A stretch of 64,000 nt of DNA, from contig CAYNIW010000003.1 in the NCBI GenBank assembly GCA_964397545.1, forward strand, positions 75,500 through 139,499, written 5' to 3'. Within the stretch, counting starts at the first letter, position 1. The number at the start of each line of letters is the position of its first letter. The DNA comes from JAFGIG01 sp964397545. Its GTDB lineage: Bacteria > SDB-A. Under the pieces are notes generated by a model, which searched no databases, was not told the origin of the DNA, and saw only the letters and a program-made list of their open reading frames with translations. The position numbers and the translations under genes were made by a program. Below, in pieces: positions 8,764 through 16,761 of this stretch.

Positions 8764-9477
8764 ATGAATAAATTTGTTTCGCTCAACAGAAAATTTTACG
8801 ATTATAATGCTCCCTTTTTTTCATCTTCGAGAAGCGGAGCCGAACTCGATAAGATTCTGTCGTTTTGCGGGACGTTGACTGCGCAAGGATTTTATAATGT
8901 TCTCGATCTCGGATGCGGGGAAGGGAATCTGCTCGGTCATCTTTCTAAGTTTTTAGATCCAAAAAATTTTTTTTACATCGGAATTGACCAAAGTATAAAA
9001 ATGATCAAAAAAGGTGCTTCAAGCATGGGAGAGGTTTCAAATGCCGGGTTTATAAACGCCCGTGTGAGTAGCGATTTTCTAAAGACAATAAATATCCGGT
9101 TCAGACTCATAGCAGCTCTCGGTCTTTTTCACCACATCCCAGAAAAAAGCGAAAGAGAAAAAATAATCAATCAGATATGCCGGTTGACCCAAAAAAACGG
9201 AACCGCAGTTATTTCGCTTTGGAGTTTCGAAGGATCAAAAACAAAGATTCTGGCAGAGGTAAAAGACGAATCGGGGATACCCAGAAAAGGAGATTATCTT
9301 CTCGGCTACGCCGAGAACCGGATACCCCGCTTCTGTCACAGTTTCGACGAGGAAGAAATTGGGCAAATCCGAAGAATATTTATATCCCGTAGATGCCAAA
9401 CCCGTAAATTCAGGATAACCAGAAACAATAAGTCTAGCGATATTATTCTTTGGGCGATAAATAAATCCCCGGATTAA
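8764..9477 (+). CDS. Class I SAM-dependent methyltransferase
   Basis: Small cytosolic methyltransferase with a Rossmann fold. Motif I is VLDLGCGEGNLLGHL (~45-60), the acidic residue ending strand 2 is in YIGIDQS, and the post-I/II region has LIAALGLFHHIPEKSER, typical of the Methyltransf_11/25 group. No target-recognition domain is visible. Divergent from elp3 across 45 bases, so an RNA substrate is possible, but that is only neighbourhood. Other members of this group act on small molecules, lipids or proteins. The N-terminal LNRKFYDYNAPFFSSSR is often seen in enzymes that methylate tRNA wobble carboxymethyl groups (Trm9/ALKBH8 type: NxxFYDxxAxxFSxTR). This supports the idea that it methylates the Elp3 product, as Trm9 does in yeast. 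Confidence 0.75.
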   Translation: MNKFVSLNRKFYDYNAPFFSSSRSGAELDKILSFCGTLTAQGFYNVLDLGCGEGNLLGHLSKFLDPKNFFYIGIDQSIKMIKKGASSMGEVSNAGFINARVSSDFLKTINIRFRLIAALGLFHHIPEKSEREKIINQICRLTQKNGTAVISLWSFEGSKTKILAEVKDESGIPRKGDYLLGYAENRIPRFCHSFDEEEIGQIRRIFISRRCQTRKFRITRNNKSSDIILWAINKSPD

Positions 9478-9478
9478 T

Positions 9479-11626
9479 TTATCTTCCGTAATAGTTTTTC
9501 AAAAATTCCCTCATCTTCCCTGCTTCGGGATGAGAAGGATCCAATTGGAGAACTTTTCCGAAATAATAAGCGGCATTTTGACTGTCTCCTGTCAATATAT
9601 GATAGACGGCAAGCTCTCTTAAAAATCTCGCGTCACCTGGGAACTTCGAAGCTCCTTCCATGAGTTTGGAATAACCGCCCGCAACATCTCCTATATCCGC
9701 AAGATAAGCTATAGCCGCGTTGTAAAGAGCGTCGGAATCCGACGGAGATATTTCGAAAAGGTATTCAGCGAGCATAATTTTTTCTTTCAGAAGATCCGCT
9801 TCGTCCAGGATTTCTATAGCCGTCACTATTTCATCCCTGGATTCTGTTTCAAGTATTCTTCCATCTTTGGCTTCAATGCATATTTTCAGGGCTTTTATCA
9901 GCAGAGAAGTGCTCGGTGTTTCTTTCGCAACGGAAATGAGAAAAGACGCCTTGTCATAGTCTCCCTCGACAAAAAGAACTTTTGCCATGTTTACCGCGGC
10001 GTCCTGATATTCTGGGTTTATCTCAATAGCTTTCATGAACATTGCCTTGGCTTCGGGAAACCGTTCCGTTAAGGAATATGTAACACCGAGTTTATTCATG
10101 AGAAAATAATTCGAAGGATAAATTTTCAGCGCCGCAGAGTAATATTCCAGCGCTTTTTCGTATTCTTCGGAGATGAATAACACATCTCCTTTTCCAATGT
10201 AAGCGCCTCCGTAATTCGGAAATTTGTCTAAAACCAGGCTGTAGAGTGAATCGGCTTTTTTCAGATTTTCTTCTTCCTCAATGCCTTCAATCGCGAGGTT
10301 GATATAAGCGGTTCCGAGGTTATTTCTCGATCTTATCCAGCCCTGTCTGCATTTTTCGCCCGTTTTGGCGGATGAGTCGGAAAAAAGAGAGACATTGTCT
10401 TTCCATGCTTTACCCCTGAGAAAAACAGTGGCGCTGAAAAAAAACAGCAGTATTAAAAATAGTCCTGTAAAGACTTTCCTTCTGAGGAACAAGAACGGAA
10501 CTAAAACCGAAGCGCCTGTCAATGGAAGATAGAGGTAATGCTCCATACCCGATTCAAAAGCCGGAATAAAATTTAGGACAGGCATAAGACCGATTAAAAA
10601 TACGAGAAAAGCCCACAGGAACATTTTGCTCTTTCTGAAAAAATAGAACGCGGATATGGTCAGGACTACTGCAGTCAGGCCTAAAATAAATTGAAGGTCG
10701 AGAAACGAGTAAAAAAGATTAATTCCGGTTTCAAAATTTAAGAAAAATGGAAATAGGGTTCTTAGAAGATAATATCCCCATACGGAAGGTATTGTCAGAT
10801 ACAAACTCATGAGTCCGTCTTTTTGAGTCCAAAAACTTTCGTCCACGGGAGTGAAGGGAGAAACTGAAATAACCCTCATGCGAACGGCAATATAGATGAT
10901 AAACACAGGAAGAAGAAGGGCTCCGTGAGTCAGGGCTTTCTTCAGAGAGATTTCTTTTTTGAGAAAGACCAGATAGTAAACAGAGACTATCGGAACGAAA
11001 AGAAAACCGGTTTCCTTGGAGAGCATCGCAAAAGCGAAAGCGATTGTCGTCACCGCGAACGAATAGGGCTTTTTTGAACCCATCGCGAGGCAACCGGATA
11101 AAATCCCTATAGTCACGAAAAGGTCTCCTCTTGCAGATAGCCAATATACTGTCTGAGAGTTAGCCGGATGAAAAACGAAAAAAGCGCAAGACGCCAAAGC
11201 CCAAAAGAAAAGCTTTCTTCCATCCCCGGCAGTTTGACGCTCTATTTCAAAAAAGCTTTTTCCATATTTGACTTTTCGGAAAATATTTTTTGTGAGCCTG
11301 TAAAGCAATATGACTGTGATCAGATGGAACAAAACATTGTCGAAATGAAACATCGCCCAGTTGTCCTTCCAAAGCAGAACTTCGAAGGCAAAAACAGTTG
11401 GGATCAACGGCCTGTAATAGGGGGACTCACCTCTCGTGACGTGAAAAAGATCATTCCCGAATATTTCCCTAAAATCCGCGTTCTGAACGTGAGGATTTCT
11501 CAGTATCAGATCAACGTCGTCATAGCAAAGTTTATTGAAAAATGAAGGAGAATAAGACAGAACTGCCAAAGCGAAAAGAAGAGCGAAAAAAATCAGTTTA
11601 GTTTTGAGGTTCAATTCCCTTTTCAT
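9479..11626 (-). CDS. TMTC-like GT-C membrane glycosyltransferase with C-terminal TPR solenoid
   Basis: Large inner-membrane protein: about 11-12 hydrophobic helices (residues ~10-410) followed by tetratricopeptide repeats (~430-715). The first outer loop carries the acidic pair in CYDDVDLILRNP and then YYRPLIP, a pattern shared with the TMTC1-4/DUF1736 family; eukaryotic TMTCs are O-mannosyltransferases that use dolichol-phosphate-mannose. A bacterial member would use a polyprenyl-phosphate sugar and glycosylate exported proteins, with the TPRs gripping the acceptor. The frame can be extended to a GTG at 11644, but the promoter at 11651-11678 would start RNA there, so the ATG at 11626 is preferred. 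No strong ribosome site. Convergent with the methyltransferase, 1 base apart. Transferase activity is inferred. Confidence 0.7.
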   Translation of the reverse strand: MKRELNLKTKLIFFALLFALAVLSYSPSFFNKLCYDDVDLILRNPHVQNADFREIFGNDLFHVTRGESPYYRPLIPTVFAFEVLLWKDNWAMFHFDNVLFHLITVILLYRLTKNIFRKVKYGKSFFEIERQTAGDGRKLFFWALASCAFFVFHPANSQTVYWLSARGDLFVTIGILSGCLAMGSKKPYSFAVTTIAFAFAMLSKETGFLFVPIVSVYYLVFLKKEISLKKALTHGALLLPVFIIYIAVRMRVISVSPFTPVDESFWTQKDGLMSLYLTIPSVWGYYLLRTLFPFFLNFETGINLFYSFLDLQFILGLTAVVLTISAFYFFRKSKMFLWAFLVFLIGLMPVLNFIPAFESGMEHYLYLPLTGASVLVPFLFLRRKVFTGLFLILLFFFSATVFLRGKAWKDNVSLFSDSSAKTGEKCRQGWIRSRNNLGTAYINLAIEGIEEEENLKKADSLYSLVLDKFPNYGGAYIGKGDVLFISEEYEKALEYYSAALKIYPSNYFLMNKLGVTYSLTERFPEAKAMFMKAIEINPEYQDAAVNMAKVLFVEGDYDKASFLISVAKETPSTSLLIKALKICIEAKDGRILETESRDEIVTAIEILDEADLLKEKIMLAEYLFEISPSDSDALYNAAIAYLADIGDVAGGYSKLMEGASKFPGDARFLRELAVYHILTGDSQNAAYYFGKVLQLDPSHPEAGKMREFLKNYYGR

Positions 11627-11650
11627 TTGTTTAGAAATTTTCACGGAATA

Positions 11651-11678
11651 ATTTTAACACTTTGGAATGATATGACAA
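11651..11678 (-). promoter_or_regulatory. Candidate promoter for the TMTC-like gene
   Basis: On the minus strand TTGTCA (11678-11673), 16-base spacer, TAAAAT (11656-11651). Transcription would start near 11644, leaving ~18 bases before the ATG at 11626. Faces away from the divergent promoter at 11698-11725. Confidence 0.45.
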
Positions 11679-11697
11679 GCATGAACAACACAATATA

Positions 11698-11725
11698 TTG
11701 AATTCAGCTCTAAATAGTGTATAAT
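11698..11725 (+). promoter_or_regulatory. Candidate promoter for the PrsW/SGNH operon
   Basis: TTGAAT (11698-11703), 16-base spacer, perfect TATAAT (11720-11725). Start expected near 11732, with a ~60-base leader before the ATG at 11794, which has AGGGA 12 bases upstream. Same architecture as the nifJ promoter. Confidence 0.5.
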
Positions 11726-11793
11726 AAAATAATGTTATTTTTCAAATGTTCGGAAAAGACAAAGAAAGCGGATCTTTTAGGGAAAGAATCTGA

Positions 11794-12807
11794 ATGATTT
11801 TAGCTTTTGCCGCTGGTCTCGGAGGGATTCTTTTTTCTACGGCTGTATTTGTTCTTTTTCTTCTTTGGTTCGACAGATACGAGAAAGAACCGGTTTTTCT
11901 TCTGAATCTCGCGTTCTTCTGGGGCATGATTCCCGCTGTAGTATTGGCTCTAATTCTCGAGATGCTTTTCTCTTATCCATTGTCGTCTTTTGCAGAATCC
12001 CAGCTGACGCATTCTTTTTTCTCCACCGGAATCATAGCGCCGTTCGTTGAAGAAACGGTAAAAGGATTTTTTCTATTATTGCTTTTTGTTTTTTTCAGAA
12101 AACACGTCGACAACGAATTAGATGGAGCAATATACGGAGCCCTTTGCGGGCTCGGATTCGCACTCACTGAAGATGTTTTTTATTTTTTGGGCTCTCTCGG
12201 ACAAGGGCCGGTATCTGGCTACGTCAATGTTTTCTTCAGAAGTTTTATCTTCGGCTCCAATCACGCCTTCTGGTCAGCAATAATCGGATTTGCTTTCGGA
12301 AAAGCCATCCTCTCATCAAGCGCGGCAAAAGGAATTCTGATTGTCGCATTTTCATGGTTGCTCGCTGTTTTTCTCCACGGCGTCCACAACATTTGCGTCG
12401 TTTTCGCCCCGCACACTTACTGCCTTTCATTTTTAGTTGATTTCTTTTTTAATTTCGGAGGCTTGATTCTTCTGCTTGTCGTTTTGACCTTTGTTCTTAA
12501 AAAGGAGGGCAAGTGGATAGAAAAATTTCTCAGGCCTGAAGTAGATGCCGGACTCATCAGCGAAAAAGATCTCTCGGTCATCAAATCCGCTTTCAAAAGA
12601 TCATCCGTCAAGCTCAAAACCATGAAACGAGGAGGCTCAAAAGAAAGCAAAAAACTCGGACTTTTTTTCCAGACAGCCTCCGAACTTTCTTTCAAGAGAC
12701 ACAGGCACTCGATAAAGCCGACAGGTGATCTTCAAAAAACAATAACCAGGCTTTCAGAAAAATTCACTTCTCTGGCTCCTGATGTAAGAACATGGCTTTC
12801 TTCCTGA
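11794..12807 (+). CDS. PrsW-family intramembrane protease with cytoplasmic tail
   Basis: Polytopic inner-membrane protease of the PrsW group (CPBP/Abi superfamily), which cleaves membrane-embedded substrates such as anti-sigma factors. About eight hydrophobic segments in residues 1-240. The motifs are in order: E86-E87 in PFVEETVK, E126 in LGFALTEDVFY, H157 in GSNHAFW and H195/H198 in FLHGVHN. Residues ~245-337 are a basic, soluble tail not needed in the minimal family (PrsW itself is ~220), probably cytoplasmic. The next gene begins inside its last codons (16-base overlap), so the SGNH hydrolase is translationally coupled. The ECF sigma at 47055 lies far away, so it is not evidently the target. 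Confidence 0.85.
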   Translation: MILAFAAGLGGILFSTAVFVLFLLWFDRYEKEPVFLLNLAFFWGMIPAVVLALILEMLFSYPLSSFAESQLTHSFFSTGIIAPFVEETVKGFFLLLLFVFFRKHVDNELDGAIYGALCGLGFALTEDVFYFLGSLGQGPVSGYVNVFFRSFIFGSNHAFWSAIIGFAFGKAILSSSAAKGILIVAFSWLLAVFLHGVHNICVVFAPHTYCLSFLVDFFFNFGGLILLLVVLTFVLKKEGKWIEKFLRPEVDAGLISEKDLSVIKSAFKRSSVKLKTMKRGGSKESKKLGLFFQTASELSFKRHRHSIKPTGDLQKTITRLSEKFTSLAPDVRTWLSS

Positions 12808-13565
12808 ACATCTCTGCCCTGCTATACTTTTCAGCCGCGGGAACATACTGCGACGAAAACAACGTCAAATATTTTAACGAATCTTTCTACGAAAGCTATC
12901 AGACGAAGCTGTCGCTATTCCGAACCGAAAATGAAAACGCTTTCCCCGGCGGAATAGTTTTCATAGGCAATTCAATCACGCAGGGCTTCGACGTCAAAAG
13001 ATTCTTTCCCGGAGTAATAGTTTACAACAGAGGCATAGTCGGAGATCAGCTGGGTATAGGGGACTACGCCGGCGTTTCAAAAAGACTGAATGAATCGTGT
13101 TTTGATCTCGATCCCGTCGCGATTTTTCTCATGATAGGAATAAATGACATCGGAGCAAGACCTGTCAACAGCACCGCTTCCGGCTACTCTTCCCTGCTTA
13201 AAACAATCCTGGATTCTCTTCCAATGGTCGAGCTTTATGTTCAGAGCGTTCTGCCGACTTCAGGTGATTATTCGGGACTGAACCCGTCGGTAGATTCTCT
13301 CAATTCCCTTTTACAGGAGATTGTCGATGAAATGTCTTTATATTACTATGTCAGATTCATCGACCTCAACACGCAATTCAAGGATTCGACGGGCAGGCTT
13401 AAAACGGAATTTTCTTACGACGGACTGCATCTCTCGCAGAGCGGTTTTGCCAAATGGGCTGAATTCATTGCTCCCCTCATATACAAAAACACATTCTTCA
13501 TGATTTCATCCGACAGCACGCCGATTGAAGATTTATACGGAAACTGGCAGGATTACGGTCAATAA
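12792..13565 (+). CDS. Secreted SGNH/GDSL-family hydrolase
   Basis: Extracytoplasmic esterase/lipase-like hydrolase. An N-terminal hydrophobic segment (1-~16, ending before GTYC) looks like a signal peptide or lipoprotein-type leader. The four SGNH blocks are all visible: nucleophile S61 in FIGNSITQG, Gly in RGIVGDQLG, Asn in LMIGINDIG and the Asp/His pair in YDGLHLSQSG. Close relatives include platelet-activating-factor acetylhydrolase-like and sugar acetyl-esterases; the GxSITQG and GINDIG forms are typical of carbohydrate-acting members, so deacetylation of a cell-surface glycan is plausible. The start ATG lies within the end of the PrsW gene. Substrate unknown. Confidence 0.85.
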   Translation: MAFFLNISALLYFSAAGTYCDENNVKYFNESFYESYQTKLSLFRTENENAFPGGIVFIGNSITQGFDVKRFFPGVIVYNRGIVGDQLGIGDYAGVSKRLNESCFDLDPVAIFLMIGINDIGARPVNSTASGYSSLLKTILDSLPMVELYVQSVLPTSGDYSGLNPSVDSLNSLLQEIVDEMSLYYYVRFIDLNTQFKDSTGRLKTEFSYDGLHLSQSGFAKWAEFIAPLIYKNTFFMISSDSTPIEDLYGNWQDYGQ

Positions 13566-13575
13566 AATTAGATAT

Positions 13576-14598
13576 TCATCCTATAAGACCGAGCTTCACA
13601 AGATCCTGTATATCCAGAATTCCGACGGGAATGCCGTTTTCGACGACTATGAGATTATCGTATTCATGACCGGAGAAAAAATTAACCGCCTCGCACAATA
13701 AGGCATCCGACGAGATAGTAGACGGATTGTTGTTCATGAAATCTGACATTTTACAGTTGACAATATCTTTTCCCTTTTGTCTTAGGTGTCTTCTCAGATC
13801 ACCGTCAGTGAATATACCTGCCAGAAGCCCGTTTTCATCCAGAATCGAAACAGCACCGAGCCTCGATTCCGTCATCTTCACTGCGGCGTCAAGCAAAGTT
13901 TCATCCTTGCCGCAGACCGGGTTGTATTTTCTGATTACATCCTTTACTTTGACGGTCATGAGTTTCGTGTGTTCGAAAAATTTGGTTGTCCCTTCGTATG
14001 TCAGGGAATTATCACAGAGTTTCATCAAAACGGAATATGGGACTGTGCAAGCGTGTGCTCCTGCTAAAATTGCCTGCCTCACGTGCTCGGCATGCCTGAC
14101 GGAGGAGACCATTATCTGAGTTTCATAGCCGTATTTATCTGCGGTTTCCGAAAGGTCGGACACCAGCGCCATCGCATCATGTCCCTGATCGTGCAGTCTG
14201 CCCACAAGAGGACATACGTAAGATGCCCCGGCTTCCATCGCGAGGTATCCTTGATTAAGAGTGTAAACAAGATGAACATTGACGAGGTTTCCTTCCGATA
14301 CAAGTCTCGTGCAGGCTTTTATTGAATGGTTGGAAACAGGTATCTTAAACACTGGTTTTGTTTTTAGAGGCAGAGATAAAATTTCATGAGCTTTCTGGAT
14401 AATTTGATCCGCGTCTTCTCCAAGAGCTTCGACGTGAAGTTCCGGGACCATTCCCGAGAGCTTGACTATAGCTCCGTTTATGTCGGTTATCCCTTTTCTG
14501 TGCATGAAAGTCGGCGTAGTCGTCAGTCCTTTCAAAACGCCAAGTCCGAACGCCTCTTCAATTTCTTTGAAATCCACCGAATCAAGAAATATTCTCAT
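13576..14598 (-). CDS. Transaldolase/fructose-6-phosphate aldolase-like domain fused to a KdsD-type CBS pair
   Basis: Residues 1-~215 are a class I aldolase of the small transaldolase (TalC/FSA) group: FLDSVDFKEI at the start, Schiff-base lysine K85 in VFKIPVS, then LVNVHLVYTLNQGYLAMEAGASYVCPLVGRLHD read in pieces along the barrel. Residues ~220-340 are two CBS domains whose sequence closely follows the tail of arabinose-5-phosphate isomerase KdsD, including GIFTDGDLRRHL and a GILDIQDL ending. In KdsD those CBS domains follow a sugar-isomerase (SIS) domain, which is absent here. The gene overlaps the end of kdsA by 17 bases, so both proteins are made together. Inference: it supplies or regulates arabinose 5-phosphate for KDO synthesis, perhaps by aldol addition. 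Ordinary fructose-6-phosphate aldolase or transaldolase activity is the alternative. Confidence 0.8.
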   Translation of the reverse strand: MRIFLDSVDFKEIEEAFGLGVLKGLTTTPTFMHRKGITDINGAIVKLSGMVPELHVEALGEDADQIIQKAHEILSLPLKTKPVFKIPVSNHSIKACTRLVSEGNLVNVHLVYTLNQGYLAMEAGASYVCPLVGRLHDQGHDAMALVSDLSETADKYGYETQIMVSSVRHAEHVRQAILAGAHACTVPYSVLMKLCDNSLTYEGTTKFFEHTKLMTVKVKDVIRKYNPVCGKDETLLDAAVKMTESRLGAVSILDENGLLAGIFTDGDLRRHLRQKGKDIVNCKMSDFMNNNPSTISSDALLCEAVNFFSGHEYDNLIVVENGIPVGILDIQDLVKLGLIG

Positions 14599-15430
14599 TT
14601 ACTCCGCCTTTTACTAAAAGATTGTGAATTTGGATTACCGGACCGACAAATTTTTCGAATTCTTCCGTGTTCAGTTGGCTCGAGGAATCGCAAAGGGCTT
14701 CCTGCGGGCAGGGATGAACTTCGAGAAACAAACCGTCAATTCCGGAAGCCGCGGCCGCCCTCGCGAGAGTGGACAGGTATTCTTTCTTCCCTCCTCCCGG
14801 CTCAGCGCTCGGAATGCCGTATTTCCTGACGCTGTGAGTCGCGTCAAACACAACAGGGTATCCGATTTTGTTTAATTCAAAAAACGATCTCGGATCCACC
14901 ACGAGGTCGTTGTAGCCGAAAGTGTAGCCTCTTTCAGTTATCATTAAATCACAGTTCCCGGTTTTTTCCGCTTTTTCTACCGGATATTTCATATTTTCCG
15001 GCGCGATGAACTGTCCATGCTTTATGTTCAGAGGTTTTTTTGTCTTAGCCGCTTCTTCGACAAGAGAAGTCTGCATGCACAGATACGCCGGTATCTGTAT
15101 AAGATCAAGTATTTCCGAGGCTTTACGTGCCTGCTCTGCCGTATGAACATCGGATGTCACAGGAATTCCAAAACTGTTTTTTACCTTCAGAAGTATTTCA
15201 AGGCCTTTTTCCATCCCCGGTCCTCGATAGTTTTCCGGTGAACTTCTGTTGTCTTTGAGATAAGACGATTTGAATATAAAACCGATCCCGAGTTTTTCAC
15301 ATGACCTTGTTAAAAATTCCGCCGTCTTCATGGCGTTGTTTTCATTTTCAATGACGCATGGTCCGGCTATGACGAATAAACTATCTCCGCCGCATAAAAC
15401 ATTTTTTATTTTAATTTTTTTTCTGCTCAT
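14582..15430 (-). CDS. kdsA: 3-deoxy-8-phosphooctulonate (KDO-8-P) synthase, metal-dependent class
   Basis: Condenses phosphoenolpyruvate with D-arabinose 5-phosphate to KDO 8-phosphate, the committed step to the inner-core sugar of lipopolysaccharide. Recognised from IAGPCVIE near the start, KSSYLKDNRSSPENYRGPG, GIPVTSDVH, KHGQF, DATHSV and FLEVHPCPQEALCDSS. The Cys in AGPC (residue 25 from the chosen start) is the metal ligand of the metal-dependent class; the E. coli type has Asn there. The frame can be extended to a TTG at 15448, but the ATG at 15430 gives the normal N-terminus (MSRKKIKIKN). It is followed, with overlap, by the transaldolase-CBS gene. Confirms an outer membrane with KDO. 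Confidence 0.95.
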   Translation of the reverse strand: MSRKKIKIKNVLCGGDSLFVIAGPCVIENENNAMKTAEFLTRSCEKLGIGFIFKSSYLKDNRSSPENYRGPGMEKGLEILLKVKNSFGIPVTSDVHTAEQARKASEILDLIQIPAYLCMQTSLVEEAAKTKKPLNIKHGQFIAPENMKYPVEKAEKTGNCDLMITERGYTFGYNDLVVDPRSFFELNKIGYPVVFDATHSVRKYGIPSAEPGGGKKEYLSTLARAAAASGIDGLFLEVHPCPQEALCDSSSQLNTEEFEKFVGPVIQIHNLLVKGGVNENIS

Positions 15431-15482
15431 AAAGATCCAATGGAACAAAATTTTTCTTGCCTGTTTCCCGTTTTTTCCTACA

Positions 15483-15510
15483 ATTATAGGAAATTAAAAC
15501 TAAAATGCAA
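15483..15510 (-). promoter_or_regulatory. Candidate promoter for kdsA
   Basis: Minus strand: TTGCAT (15510-15505), 16-base spacer, TATAAT (15488-15483). It would start RNA near 15476, about 45 bases before the ATG at 15430. This separates kdsA and the transaldolase-CBS gene from the HAD gene upstream as their own transcription unit. Confidence 0.4.
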
Positions 15511-15596
15511 GCTTTCAAAATTGAAGACGCTGATTACGCCGCTCTTGAAGCCTTGTAAACCGTCCTCGGATAATGATGGTCATGGGCGTTTGGTAT

Positions 15597-16376
15597 CTAC
15601 TTGACCGCCCCTGTAACAAACTCGAGTATATCGGCACAGCCCTCTCCGTAGGGTTTTTCACTCAGATACAGTTTTCCCTTTTCAAGAGAAACTTTATTTT
15701 TCAGCGTAACAATTTCTTTTTTACCTTTTAATCTTAAAATGATTTTTTCAGAAAGGTTTGACGGAGCAAAAGAATAATCAGCTTTTTCCAAAAGAGGAAG
15801 GTCGTTGAACGAATCGGCTATGGAGAAAATCTGAGCACCCCCGTCTATTTTTCTCAGACCAAGATATTTGTCTGCACCGAGTGGGACTATATCAACCGCC
15901 ACATTGGAATGAGTCGCGTAAAAGCCAGTTATTTTTCTCTCGGATAAAAAGTTTTTGACTTTTTCAAAAAGATTTTCAGGCGGTTCTCCCGAAGTTCCGT
16001 CATCAGTGAATATGCTAACTGTTGAAAGCCTTCTGGCAAAATATTTTATATTCCCGAGGTCGGCTTTTTTGAGCGCCTTTTGGAGTTCTTTTACTGAAAA
16101 ACAGATTTCATCAGACATTATCGCCTTTTCGCTGACTTTGTCGCTAAAGACGCATCCTGTCTCAAGGACCAGACCTTCCACTTCTTCGAGGATTTCTCCG
16201 GGAACATGATCTTTTACGAATTCAAGGTCGTTCCCCGAGCATATAAATATTCTGAAACGGCTTTTTAGGCTCAGAAATAAATTAGCTATTATTCGCGCGA
16301 GATGTTCGTCTATTTTCCAACCGGCGTCGAGAAGAGTCCCGTGTAGGTCAACACCGATGAGATTTTTACGGAGCAT
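15597..16376 (-). CDS. HAD-superfamily phosphatase (Cof/SPP-like)
   Basis: Cytosolic sugar-phosphate phosphatase of the HAD superfamily. Motif I is GVDLHGTLLD with nucleophile D10, but the second acidic residue of the usual DxD is histidine (D-L-H). Motif IV is ADSFNDLPLL, and a cap region (residues ~85-180) sits between, as in Cof-type/sucrose-phosphatase-like enzymes. Length 259 is normal for that group and much longer than KdsC (~180). It overlaps the thioredoxin gene by 11 bases and lies directly upstream of kdsA, so KDO-8-phosphate phosphatase is conceivable, but sequence alone does not show it. The Asp-to-His change may alter or lower hydrolysis. Confidence 0.7.
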   Translation of the reverse strand: MLRKNLIGVDLHGTLLDAGWKIDEHLARIIANLFLSLKSRFRIFICSGNDLEFVKDHVPGEILEEVEGLVLETGCVFSDKVSEKAIMSDEICFSVKELQKALKKADLGNIKYFARRLSTVSIFTDDGTSGEPPENLFEKVKNFLSERKITGFYATHSNVAVDIVPLGADKYLGLRKIDGGAQIFSIADSFNDLPLLEKADYSFAPSNLSEKIILRLKGKKEIVTLKNKVSLEKGKLYLSEKPYGEGCADILEFVTGAVK

Positions 16377-16725
16377 TTACGTTCAGTATTTCCTGAATCG
16401 CTTTCACGAGAACCGGTTTAGGCAAAGCCCCCATAGACATCTGAGGGTTCCCGCTTTTTGGAACGAACAAAAGGCTCGGTATGCTCTGAATTCCGAAAGA
16501 AACCGAGAGCTCCTGCTGGTCTTCGGTGTCAACGGAATAGATGTTTATTCTGCCGTCGTATTCCTTCGCTATTTCTTCGAGGACAGGCGTGAGGATTTTA
16601 CAGGGTCCGCACCAGTCTGCGTAAAAATCAATAATACAAGGCAGATCGCATTTAATTTCAATGTCTCCTTCTTTTTCGTAGTCGAAAACTTTCTCTTTGA
16701 AAGCTTCTTTAGTCAGTTTCTCCAT
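16366..16725 (-). CDS. trxA: Thioredoxin
   Basis: Small cytosolic disulfide reductase. The active site WCGPCK lies at about residues 38-43 in DFYADWCGPCKILTP; the cis-proline loop is IQSIPSLLF and the C-terminal helix follows. An N-terminal extension of about ten residues over E. coli TrxA (MEKLTKEAFKEKVFDYEKEG) is ordinary. No signal peptide, so cytosolic. A GGAGGAG ribosome site precedes the ATG. It is first in a pair with the HAD phosphatase (11-base overlap) and lies 36 bases after pfkA on the same strand, so the three may be one transcript. No thioredoxin reductase is present in the window. Confidence 0.95.
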   Translation of the reverse strand: MEKLTKEAFKEKVFDYEKEGDIEIKCDLPCIIDFYADWCGPCKILTPVLEEIAKEYDGRINIYSVDTEDQQELSVSFGIQSIPSLLFVPKSGNPQMSMGALPKPVLVKAIQEILNVNAP

Positions 16726-16761
16726 TTCTCCTCCGTTTTGTGATCAAAAAATTTTCTCTCA

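Noticed and set aside
15504..15557. 17-codon plus-strand frame upstream of kdsA
   Set aside because: No ribosome site, overlaps the candidate kdsA promoter, too short to support.
15449..15596. Possible tRNA or riboswitch before kdsA
   Set aside because: No cloverleaf, T-loop consensus or known aptamer pattern could be drawn; only the promoter-like box is supported.
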